From Halieaceae bacterium (lineage in GTDB: Bacteria > Pseudomonadota > Gammaproteobacteria > Pseudomonadales > Halieaceae): a DNA stretch of 6,445 nt. The notes under the pieces were generated by a model. It had not been told where the DNA came from. It was given only the letters and a program-made list of their open reading frames with translations, and did not search any database. Location of the stretch: the NCBI GenBank assembly GCA_011524755.1, contig WTJR01000197.1:1-6445 (forward strand). Reading direction: 5' to 3'. Position numbers and translations under genes: made by a program. Positions 1 through 6,307 of this stretch are shown here, piece after piece (positions within the stretch are counted from its first letter, which is position 1; each line of letters opens with the position of its first letter).

Positions 1-585
1 TACGCGCGGCACGGTGTTGATCGTTCAAAGGGAACCATGCCTTTGCAGCTCGCTGGCAATATCAAAAATGGCGGTTTGATTGAGGTCCCCTTTGGCGTTT
101 CGCTCAACAAAGTCATTAACGAATGGGGCGGTGGCACTCGTTCAGGACGTCCAGTCCGTGCGGTACAAGTGGGCGGCCCGCTCGGTGCTTACCTGTCTAG
201 CGATCAGCTGGATGTGCCCCTGACCTACGAGGCTCTGGCCGAGCTTGGCGGGATGCTAGGACACGGCGGTATCGTTGTTTTTGACGACACCGTAGATATG
301 GCTAAACAGGCTCACTTCGCGATGGATTTTTGCGCAAAAGAGTCCTGCGGTAAGTGCACACCATGCCGGATCGGCGCGGTCCGCGGGAGGGAAGTACTGG
401 ACCGAGTGGTCGATAGTACGGCGTCATCGAACGACTTAATTTTATTGCGTGATCTTTGCGACACGATGGAGCAAGCATCGCTCTGCGCCATGGGTGGTTT
501 GACACCTTTGCCAGTTAAGAGCGCTATGGATAACTTCCCTGAGGACTTCGGGGTAACAGACAACCAGTATGAGGTGGCCGTGTGA
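1..585 (+). CDS. fdsB: NAD-dependent formate dehydrogenase, beta (diaphorase) subunit FdsB, C-terminal part
   Basis: The reading frame is open from base 1 (YARHGVDRSKGT precedes the first in-frame ATG at 37), so this is the 3' part of a longer gene and the ATG at 37 is not its start. The visible 194 residues match the C-terminal half of NuoF/HoxF/FdsB-type flavoproteins: the SLBB-like segment with GRPVRAVQVGGPLGAYL, then the GHGGIVVFDDTVDM stretch, then the [4Fe-4S] (N3-type) motif ESCGKCTPCRIG with C116, C119, C122 and the fourth ligand C162 in SLCAMGG (fragment numbering). FdsB proteins have about 500 residues, so the FMN/NAD-binding part lies upstream of the window. In the family, this subunit takes electrons from FdsA through FMN and reduces NAD+ in the cytosol. 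Its stop codon overlaps the fdsA start (GTGA, 582-585). The family is secure; assignment to formate dehydrogenase and not NADH dehydrogenase or hydrogenase rests on the adjoining fdsA and fdhD. Confidence 0.95.
   Translation, partial: YARHGVDRSKGTMPLQLAGNIKNGGLIEVPFGVSLNKVINEWGGGTRSGRPVRAVQVGGPLGAYLSSDQLDVPLTYEALAELGGMLGHGGIVVFDDTVDMAKQAHFAMDFCAKESCGKCTPCRIGAVRGREVLDRVVDSTASSNDLILLRDLCDTMEQASLCAMGGLTPLPVKSAMDNFPEDFGVTDNQYEVAV
571..576 (+). promoter_or_regulatory. Shine-Dalgarno sequence for fdsA (decides the GTG start)
   Basis: GAGGTG lies inside the last codons of fdsB, 5 bases before the GTG at 582. The in-frame ATG at 591 would be 14 bases away, which is too far, so the GTG is the better start. 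The arrangement suggests that ribosomes finishing fdsB re-initiate on fdsA. Confidence 0.65.
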
Positions 586-3440
586 ACAGTATGGTCGAGT
601 TTTACCAGCCACAAGCTGACTTTGGCACACCCAGTTCAAAGTCCACTGAGCTTGTGACCTTATCTATCGATGGGCGAGATGTTTCAGTTCCCTCGGGCAC
701 CTCAGTCATGCGTGCCGCCTTTGAGGCTGGCATTAAGGTCCCGAAACTTTGTGCTACCGACACGCTTGAGTCCTTCGGATCCTGTCGGGTCTGCTTGGTC
801 GAAATTGAGGGAAGACGGGGCTACCCCTCGTCGTGTACCACGCCGGTAGAGGCGGGGATGACTGTCACGACTCAGAGCGATCAGTTGGCAAAAATTCGCC
901 GCGGTGTGATGGAGCTCTACATCAGCGATCATCCACTGGATTGCCTTACGTGTCCTACGAATGGCGACTGTGAGCTACAGTCGACGGCAGGCGAAGTGGG
1001 CTTGCGCGATGTGCGTTATGGGTTCGCGGGTGAAAATCACACCCAGCTTGAGAAAGACGAGAGTAGCCCGTATTTCACTTTCGATTCGTCCAAATGCATT
1101 GTTTGCTCGCGTTGTGTCCGCGCCTGTGAAGAGACTCAGGGAACATTTGCGCTGACCATTTCGGGACGCGGCTTTGATTCTCGCGTTAGCGTAGGGCCTG
1201 AGACGAACTTTTTGGAGTCAGACTGTGTCAGTTGCGGTGCCTGTGTCGCCGCCTGTCCTACGGCTACGTTGACCGAAAACAGCATCATCGAGAGCGGAAT
1301 ACCTGAGCACTCGGTGACCACAACCTGTGCTTACTGTGGTGTCGGCTGTGGCTTCAAGGCTGAAATGCGAGGTCAAGAAGTGATTCGCATGACACCGTGG
1401 AAAGATGGTAAAGCGAATGAGGGTCATGCCTGCGTCAAAGGTCGTTTTGCCTTTGGCTATGCGACCCACAAAGATCGCATGACCGAGCCGATGATTCGCG
1501 ATTCGATTGATGACCCTTGGAAGCGTGTTAGCTGGGACGAAGCGCTGACGTTTGCTGCCAATCGGTTGCGTTCTATTCAAGAAAAATACGGCACCAAGAG
1601 CATTGGCGCTATTTCGTCTTCACGCTGTACGAATGAGGAAGTGTGGCTGGTCCAGAAAATGGTGAGGACCGGATTTGGTAACAATAACGTCGATACCTGC
1701 GCTCGCGTGTGCCACTCCCCAACAGGTTATGGTCTGAAGCAGACCTTGGGTGAGTCGGCTGGAACACAGGACTTTGCGTCCGTTGCCGATGCTGACGTGA
1801 TTGTCGTGATGGGAGCCAACCCCACAGAAGCGCACCCGGTATTTGGGTCGCGCCTGAAGAAACGACTGCGAGAGGGTGCTCACCTGATCGTTATCGATCC
1901 TCGTCGGATTGAAATCGTCGGTGCGCCGCACGTGCGATCCGATCTCCACCTACCGGTCCGTCCCGGGGCGAACGTGGCTCTGTTGAATGCTATGGCCCAC
2001 ACCATCGTGGATGAGGGGCTAATGGATCAACGCTTTGTTGATTCACGTTGTGACAAGGTGGCGTTCAGCAACTGGCTGACATTTATTCAACAACCGGAGA
2101 ACTCGCCAGAGGCCATGGAGGCCCACACCGGCGTTCATGCGGATGATGTACGTGTGGCGGCTCGTCTCTACGCCACGGGCGGAAATGCCGCCATTTACTA
2201 CGGTTTGGGCGTTACCGAACACAGTCAGGGTTCAACAACGGTCATGGCGATCGCTAACCTGGCGATGTTGACTGGGAATATTGGCCGACGAGGTGTCGGT
2301 GTGAACCCACTTCGCGGGCAGAACAATGTTCAAGGTTCCTGTGATATGGGCTCATTCCCGCATGAGCTACCGGGCTATCGACCAGTGAGCGATGACGCTG
2401 TTCGTGGGAGTTTTGAAGCCGCGTGGGGCGTGACATTGGATCCTGAGCCTGGGCACCGCATTCCTAACATGTTCGAAGAAGCCTTGTCTGGAGCCTTTAA
2501 AGGCTTGTACTGCCAAGGCGAGGACATTGCGCAGTCAGACCCCAATACACAGCATGTCGAAGCCGCACTTGAGTCGATGGAGTGCCTGATTGTTCAGGAC
2601 ATCTTCCTTAACGAGACTGCGAAGTTCGCGCACGTGTTCCTGCCAGGATCTTCATTCTTGGAGAAGGACGGCACGTTTACCAATGCGGAAAGACGTATTT
2701 CGCGTGTGAGAAAGGCGATGGAGCCTCTTGCCGGAAAAGCCGATTGGCAGTCGACGCTGGGTCTGGCTCAAGCGCTTGGCTGTGATTGGGACTACGAGAG
2801 TCCCGAACAGATCATGCGCGAGATATCCGCACTGACACCTACATTTGCAGGCGTCACATACGAGAAAATTGAGCGCTTGGGCAGCATTCAATGGCCTTGC
2901 TGGGATGCGGAATCCGAGGGAACACCGACCATGCACGAGGAATCGTTCACTCGTGGTTTAGGACAGTTTATTGTCACGGAGTACGTACCAACGGATGAGC
3001 GATGTTCACGTCGTTTCCCACTCATCATGACAACGGGACGCATACTCAGTCAGTACAACGTGGGCGCGCAGACTCGTCGTACCGAGAATTCTGCTTGGCA
3101 CGAGGAAGATGTTCTGGAAATTCATCCGGAAGATGCGCAGGAGCGGGGTATTTCCGAAGGCGACTGGGTGGGAATTTCTAGTCGTATGGGTGATACGGTT
3201 CTTCATGCCAGACTGTCGCAGCGCGTGCGCCCCGGTGTTGTTTATACGACCTTCCACCATCCTGTCTCCGGTGCAAACGTTATCACTACCGATAGCTCGG
3301 ATTGGGCAACGAACTGTCCAGAGTACAAGGTAACAGCCGTACAGGTGACCCGTGTTACTCAGCCGTCTGACTGGCAAGAGCGTCAGAAGAGCTTTGATGT
3401 GAAACAGCAGCGCTTGGCGAAGGACTCTGTCGTTGGCTGA
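582..3440 (+). CDS. fdsA: NAD-dependent formate dehydrogenase, alpha (catalytic, molybdenum) subunit FdsA
   Basis: This subunit oxidises formate to CO2 at a bis-MGD molybdenum centre in the cytosol and passes electrons to FdsB. Motifs, in order: a plant-type [2Fe-2S] domain (C57, C68, C71, C85); a NuoG-type His-Cys3 [4Fe-4S] site (H117, C121, C124, C130); two ferredoxin-like [4Fe-4S] motifs (C172/C175/C178/C182 and C215/C218/C221/C225); the proximal [4Fe-4S] motif of the molybdopterin domain (C249, C252, C256, C284) with K286 in CVKGRFAF. The active site is in DTCARVCHSP: C377 is the expected Mo ligand and H378 its neighbour. R578 in NPLRGQNNVQG is the expected third catalytic residue; the Cys-to-Arg spacing of 201 fits characterised FdsA enzymes as I remember them. 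C377 is encoded by TGC (1710-1712), so this is a cysteine enzyme, not a selenocysteine one. The C-terminal molydopterin dinucleotide-binding domain spans about 812-925. At 952 residues it is full length for the family. The gene overlaps fdsB by 4 bases and fdhD by 8. The GTG start has a good Shine-Dalgarno sequence; ATG 591 is the alternative. No sign of a Tat signal peptide, in keeping with a soluble cytosolic enzyme. Confidence 0.96.
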   Translation: MNSMVEFYQPQADFGTPSSKSTELVTLSIDGRDVSVPSGTSVMRAAFEAGIKVPKLCATDTLESFGSCRVCLVEIEGRRGYPSSCTTPVEAGMTVTTQSDQLAKIRRGVMELYISDHPLDCLTCPTNGDCELQSTAGEVGLRDVRYGFAGENHTQLEKDESSPYFTFDSSKCIVCSRCVRACEETQGTFALTISGRGFDSRVSVGPETNFLESDCVSCGACVAACPTATLTENSIIESGIPEHSVTTTCAYCGVGCGFKAEMRGQEVIRMTPWKDGKANEGHACVKGRFAFGYATHKDRMTEPMIRDSIDDPWKRVSWDEALTFAANRLRSIQEKYGTKSIGAISSSRCTNEEVWLVQKMVRTGFGNNNVDTCARVCHSPTGYGLKQTLGESAGTQDFASVADADVIVVMGANPTEAHPVFGSRLKKRLREGAHLIVIDPRRIEIVGAPHVRSDLHLPVRPGANVALLNAMAHTIVDEGLMDQRFVDSRCDKVAFSNWLTFIQQPENSPEAMEAHTGVHADDVRVAARLYATGGNAAIYYGLGVTEHSQGSTTVMAIANLAMLTGNIGRRGVGVNPLRGQNNVQGSCDMGSFPHELPGYRPVSDDAVRGSFEAAWGVTLDPEPGHRIPNMFEEALSGAFKGLYCQGEDIAQSDPNTQHVEAALESMECLIVQDIFLNETAKFAHVFLPGSSFLEKDGTFTNAERRISRVRKAMEPLAGKADWQSTLGLAQALGCDWDYESPEQIMREISALTPTFAGVTYEKIERLGSIQWPCWDAESEGTPTMHEESFTRGLGQFIVTEYVPTDERCSRRFPLIMTTGRILSQYNVGAQTRRTENSAWHEEDVLEIHPEDAQERGISEGDWVGISSRMGDTVLHARLSQRVRPGVVYTTFHHPVSGANVITTDSSDWATNCPEYKVTAVQVTRVTQPSDWQERQKSFDVKQQRLAKDSVVG
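3420..3424 (+). promoter_or_regulatory. Shine-Dalgarno sequence for fdhD (decides the TTG start)
   Basis: AAGGA sits in the last codons of fdsA, 8 bases before the TTG at 3433, which is ideal spacing. The later in-frame GTG codons at 3457, 3478 and 3487 have no comparable sequence in front of them, so the rare TTG start is preferred. Confidence 0.6.
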
Positions 3441-4233
3441 ACAGGCGCACAGTGATGTGAGCGAGGCCGATCCCTCAGTGGTATCGGTGAGTCGCCGACT
3501 GCAAGAGGATGGTACCTCCGTCGAAAACGTTGACGCGGTTGTCGCCGAAGTTCCCGTTGCAATGTCATTCAACGGTATTTCGTATGCGGTAATGATGGCC
3601 ACGCCTTGTGATTTGGAAGACTTTATTCGTGGATTCGCCATTGGCGAGGGCATCGTCGACAGTGCGCGAGCGATTTTTGACATTGACCTAGAGTTCGGTG
3701 ACGTTGGCGTCGCCGTGAATGCCACGGTCTCCAACGAAACGGCGCACCGGTTGAAGTCCAGGCGCCGATCCATGGCCGGACCAAGTGGATGTGGTCTCTG
3801 CGGTATTGAGTCGATCGAGCACATGACGAGAGACATAGTGCCACTGCAGCCTACCAATCTGCCCAGTCAGGCCGCACTCGACAACGCACTTAGCGGTATG
3901 CGAGATAGACAAGTCGTTTCTCAGTCCACATCAGGTGCACACGCGGCCGTCTGGTGCGATATGGACGGCAACATCGTGACACTGAGAGAAGATGTGGGGC
4001 GGCACAATGCGCTCGACAAGCTCATTGGCTGGCATAGTTCGGAACCAGCTGACGGGTTCGTACTGGTCAGTAGTCGTGCAAGCTATGAGATGGTGGCAAA
4101 AGCCGCAACGGCAGGCATTGGCGTGCTTGCGGCGGTTTCGGCACCGACCTCTATGGCCATAGAGACAGCGAGGGCCGCTAATCTCAAGCTCATCGCCTTT
4201 GCATCAAACGGTCGGCACGCACTTTATTCCTGA
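3433..4233 (+). CDS. fdhD: Formate dehydrogenase maturation sulfurtransferase FdhD (FdsC)
   Basis: FdhD-family proteins carry sulfur from a cysteine desulfurase to the bis-MGD cofactor, which makes the molybdenum site of formate dehydrogenase active. They are needed for activity but are not part of the final electron-transfer chain. The 266-residue product is close to the usual family length. It carries the family's CxxC motif in SGCGLCGIES (C120, C123; equivalent to the catalytic pair in E. coli FdhD), followed by EDVGRHNALDKLIG (186-199), SSRASYEMVAKA (213-224) and SAPTSMAIETA (236-246), all conserved cofactor-binding stretches. The N-terminal 35 residues are not conserved family sequence and depend on the start chosen. 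It begins at a TTG overlapping the fdsA stop by 8 bases, which suggests translational coupling with its client enzyme. In fds operons this gene is usually called fdsC. It is the last gene of the operon here and ends 11 bases before a convergent gene. Confidence 0.95.
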   Translation: MAEQAHSDVSEADPSVVSVSRRLQEDGTSVENVDAVVAEVPVAMSFNGISYAVMMATPCDLEDFIRGFAIGEGIVDSARAIFDIDLEFGDVGVAVNATVSNETAHRLKSRRRSMAGPSGCGLCGIESIEHMTRDIVPLQPTNLPSQAALDNALSGMRDRQVVSQSTSGAHAAVWCDMDGNIVTLREDVGRHNALDKLIGWHSSEPADGFVLVSSRASYEMVAKAATAGIGVLAAVSAPTSMAIETARAANLKLIAFASNGRHALYS

Positions 4234-4244
4234 AGAGCCTCGCG

Positions 4245-5321
4245 TCAGTCGCGGTCAGGAATCACTGATTCATCGAAACGTTGGTTTTTCAGGAATGGAG
4301 CGATCAATAGTCCCGTTAGCGTCATAGGATAGTTGGGTGATCCCCCAATGCCTATATTGTCTGAGGGGCGCTCGCCCTTAACTTTGTGAAACGTGCCGAA
4401 AAGAATGTCCCAGACAATAAATTCGCCACCGTAATTGCAATCACCGATCTTTTTATCTGGGTAGTGGTGGTAACGATGGTTATCGCCAATAGAGAACAGG
4501 TACTCCCAAAACCCCAGTTTTAAATCGATATTTGAGTGCTGAAAAAGCCCAATACTCAACTGCATAAATACTGCCACCATCACGATTTCCGCGGACGGTT
4601 GAAGGAGGGCGAAGGGTGCGGCAAAAAGTATCGCTTGCACAATGACCTCGACCGGGTGGCTACGGATACCGTTTAGCCAATACAAGCGTTTCACAGAGTG
4701 GTGGGTGGCATGAAAACGCCATAGAAATGCGTTTTCGTGAAGCGCACGGTGCAGCCAATAGCGAAAGAAGTCCTTAATCAGAATAAACAGCATGACTTGC
4801 ATAGCACCAGGAAGCTCGTTCGGCCAAAGTTCGTGACCATAGGGTTCTAGCGCCTCAACAAGTGATACCAAAAACAGCACTTGAATCAGGTACTTTGCGA
4901 AACCATTCCAGAACGCGTTGGAGAAAAACATCATTACGTCGACTGTCATATCGTTCCCGCCTTCCAGCCAATCTCGACTGAAGGGCATTAGTCGTTCAAG
5001 TGGTGCAGCGAACAGTCCGTAGACAACAGGAATCAGAGCAAGGGTTGCGATCGACGTGATCGACGCGCCAGCCTCGGTAGCTTCAAACCCTAGCCACATT
5101 GAAATGATTAGCGTTAAGGGAAACAGCGTGTGTGCAATGACGGCTCGCAACCACGTGCCCTCCAACCAATAGGAGGCGCGGTCTAATCGTCGCAAAAGCG
5201 TGTTCAGGGGGAGGATCAATAAGTAATGACCCAGCTCCTCAATTAGGTTCAGCGGCGCTCCCAGCCAGCGGGCTAGTCGGCTTGCAAAGACCTCATGGGA
5301 CGGGAGTTCTTGGTTTCGCAT
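4245..5321 (-). CDS. Sterol desaturase / fatty acid hydroxylase family membrane di-iron protein
   Basis: The 358-residue product is an integral membrane oxygenase of the FA_hydroxylase superfamily, which uses a histidine-bound di-iron centre and O2 to hydroxylate or desaturate lipids. The histidine boxes are visible in order: HRALH (H191, H195), HATHH (H204, H207, H208), NGIRSHP (H222), FQHSN (H262) and HRYHH (H282, H285, H286). Hydrophobic stretches at about 59-79, 88-108, 138-155, 173-190 and 225-262 fit several membrane spans, with the His boxes facing the cytosol as is usual in the family. The residues after about 313 form a tail ending in charged residues. The substrate cannot be read from the sequence: sterol, fatty acid, alkylglycerol, carotenoid and other lipids are all known in the superfamily. 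I chose ATG at 5321. A TTG at 5354 would add 11 residues, but it lacks a Shine-Dalgarno sequence and would lie only about 3 bases after the start of transcription from the best promoter candidate. The ATG itself has only a weak AAGAAC upstream. It is convergent with fdhD and divergent from the TetR gene, its likely regulator. Confidence 0.9.
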   Translation of the reverse strand: MRNQELPSHEVFASRLARWLGAPLNLIEELGHYLLILPLNTLLRRLDRASYWLEGTWLRAVIAHTLFPLTLIISMWLGFEATEAGASITSIATLALIPVVYGLFAAPLERLMPFSRDWLEGGNDMTVDVMMFFSNAFWNGFAKYLIQVLFLVSLVEALEPYGHELWPNELPGAMQVMLFILIKDFFRYWLHRALHENAFLWRFHATHHSVKRLYWLNGIRSHPVEVIVQAILFAAPFALLQPSAEIVMVAVFMQLSIGLFQHSNIDLKLGFWEYLFSIGDNHRYHHYPDKKIGDCNYGGEFIVWDILFGTFHKVKGERPSDNIGIGGSPNYPMTLTGLLIAPFLKNQRFDESVIPDRD

Positions 5322-5364
5322 CGATATTGTTCTTATGGTGCGCGTCAGTGCCAATCAGCGCTGG

Positions 5365-5392
5365 AGAATACAGCATCTGATCGTTCTGTCAC
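5365..5392 (-). promoter_or_regulatory. Candidate sigma70 promoter for the hydroxylase gene
   Basis: Read on the - strand, GTGACA (5387-5392; 5 of 6 to TTGACA) and TATTCT (5365-5370; 4 of 6 to TATAAT) are 16 bases apart. Transcription would begin near 5357, giving a leader of about 36 bases to the ATG at 5321. Predicted from sequence alone. Confidence 0.45.
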
Positions 5393-5396
5393 AGAA
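5384..5396. promoter_or_regulatory. Candidate operator: perfect palindrome over the -35 box
   Basis: TTCTGTCACAGAA is a perfect inverted repeat with 6-base arms and a single central base. It covers the whole candidate -35 box of the hydroxylase promoter, so a dimeric repressor bound here would block RNA polymerase. The divergent TetR protein is the obvious candidate. The site is shorter than many TetR operators, and its link to this regulator is inferred only from position. Confidence 0.4.
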
Positions 5397-5412
5397 ATAG
5401 CCAAACCCAGTC

Positions 5413-5443
5413 TTGGACGTTGCAGTCGAGCAGGCTCTATACT
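5413..5443 (+). promoter_or_regulatory. Weak candidate promoter for the TetR gene
   Basis: TTGGAC (5413-5418) and TATACT (5438-5443; 5 of 6 to consensus) lie 19 bases apart, at the upper limit of normal spacing, with a leader of about 120 bases to the TetR start. A rival -10 box is TATTAT at 5484-5489, but no good -35 box precedes it. Confidence 0.25.
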
Positions 5444-5573
5444 GATTGCGTGTCGAAAAATGATGAGCGAGTCGATCGCTGTGTATTATCGCGCTCAATA
5501 CATCTCGTTTTCATCGCAAGTGTTACAGTGCAGAGGTAGCTGCGAATAGCCTAAAACGCAGGTTGAAGAAAAG

Positions 5574-6158
5574 ATGAGTGCAGTTGCCCAATTATCCGAT
5601 GGCAGACGGCTTCGCTCTGAGCGTAGTCGTCAAGCGATGATCAACGCCGCCTTGATCTTGATCGAGGAGGGGAATTTCGCACCCACGGCTAAGCAGATCT
5701 CTGCGCGCGCCGGTGTGGGTATACGTTCCTTCTTTCGCCAATTCGAAGATATGGACCAGTTTTTTGCCGCGGTGGACGAGCATACGGTTGGGTCCTTCTG
5801 GGAGAGTTTTCTTCACGAGGGAGACCGGGAGGGGACACTGACCGAGCGCCTAGAATCGATTGTGGCAACCTATGCCAAGGCATTTGAAGAGCATCGTTCA
5901 TTGTTACTCGCGACAAAGTCTCTGCGCTGGAGTTCTCGGATTTTGAAGGAGAACTATGAGCGCTACCAACAGATCTCTAGAGCCAACAAAGAGCGATGGC
6001 TTCGAGAGATAATTCAACTTCCAGTAGATGACCGAGAGTTGGCCGATGCCTATCTGTCGTTCGAGATGTGGCATCGGCTGCGGGATATCCAAGGTCTGTC
6101 ATGCAGTGCCGCACAGACCCTAGTTCTGAAAGCCCTGACACGACTGCTGAATCCCTAA
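5574..6158 (+). CDS. TetR/AcrR family transcriptional regulator
   Basis: The 194-residue product has the size and layout of TetR-family repressors: an N-terminal DNA-binding domain with helix-turn-helix at about residues 37-56 (TAKQISARAGVGIRSFFRQF), followed by the typical aromatic stretch (EDMDQFFAAV), then an all-helical C-terminal domain (about 70-194) that would bind a ligand and form the dimer. The recognition-helix residues GIRSFFRQF follow the family pattern in which an aromatic pair precedes R/H-x-F. The C-terminal domain is not conserved enough to name the ligand. The start ATG is preceded by the purine-rich GAAGAAAAG, a weak Shine-Dalgarno sequence. The gene is divergent from the hydroxylase gene across a 252-base region containing a palindrome over the hydroxylase promoter, which suggests local repression of that gene, possibly relieved by a lipid-like ligand; that role is inference from layout. 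Confidence 0.9.
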   Translation: MSAVAQLSDGRRLRSERSRQAMINAALILIEEGNFAPTAKQISARAGVGIRSFFRQFEDMDQFFAAVDEHTVGSFWESFLHEGDREGTLTERLESIVATYAKAFEEHRSLLLATKSLRWSSRILKENYERYQQISRANKERWLREIIQLPVDDRELADAYLSFEMWHRLRDIQGLSCSAAQTLVLKALTRLLNP

Positions 6159-6210
6159 AGCTAAGTATTCACTGATCACGGTAGTTATCGAGAGAAAGGC
6201 TGAAGGGAGC

Positions 6211-6243
6211 TTGATTTGGCATATTATGTGCCATATCTTTTTT
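6211..6243 (+). promoter_or_regulatory. Inverted repeat between promoter-like boxes, or terminator of the TetR gene
   Basis: TGGCATATTATGTGCCA (6217-6233) can fold into a 7-pair stem (one G-U pair) with a 3-base loop. Two readings compete. As a terminator, the stem is followed by TATC and six T (6238-6243), downstream of the TetR stop at 6158. As a promoter, TTGATT (6211-6216; 4 of 6) and TATCTT (6234-6239; 4 of 6) flank the repeat with exactly 17 bases between them, so the palindrome fills the spacer as a repressor site would, upstream of the gene starting at 6308. Sequence alone does not decide. Confidence 0.4.
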
Positions 6244-6307
6244 GGAACGATCCATACAGCTTTTGTATCCATGCTCAATCCAATAACAAGACTATCCCGG
6301 GGGTTTC

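Larger units (their letters stand above)
5322..5573. other. Divergent intergenic region between hydroxylase and TetR genes
   Basis: No convincing gene lies here. The region holds a promoter candidate for each direction, a perfect 13-base palindrome (5384-5396), and a weaker inverted repeat AGCGA-5-TCGCT (5466-5480). A reading frame on the + strand (5295-5549) overlaps the hydroxylase N-terminus and looks non-coding. Confidence 0.7.

Noticed and set aside
1698..1715. Possible selenocysteine at the formate dehydrogenase active site
   Set aside because: The active-site codon is TGC, not TGA, and the frame is uninterrupted, so this is the cysteine form of the enzyme.
1..3440. Respiratory complex I (nuoF-nuoG) or bidirectional hydrogenase genes instead of formate dehydrogenase
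   Set aside because: The DTCARVCHSP and NPLRGQNNVQG motifs, the complete proximal cluster motif and the adjoining fdhD are diagnostic of formate dehydrogenase.
3006..3857. Long open frame (283 codons) on the - strand across the fdsA/fdhD junction
   Set aside because: It lies antisense to two securely identified genes, its product is rich in Ser/Thr/Arg with no recognisable domain, and it looks like a mirror of their codon pattern.
4234..4260. Possible terminator between the convergent fdhD and hydroxylase genes (CGCG-TCAGT-CGCG)
   Set aside because: Only a 4-base stem can form and no T run follows on either strand; it overlaps the end of the hydroxylase gene.
5322..5354. TTG start at 5354 extending the hydroxylase by 11 residues
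   Set aside because: No Shine-Dalgarno sequence precedes it, and it would fall almost at the predicted transcription start; the ATG at 5321 fits better, though this is not certain.
5295..5549. 84-codon open frame on the + strand over the hydroxylase start and the intergenic region
   Set aside because: It overlaps the hydroxylase N-terminus antisense, has low-complexity unremarkable sequence with no domain, and crosses both promoter candidates.
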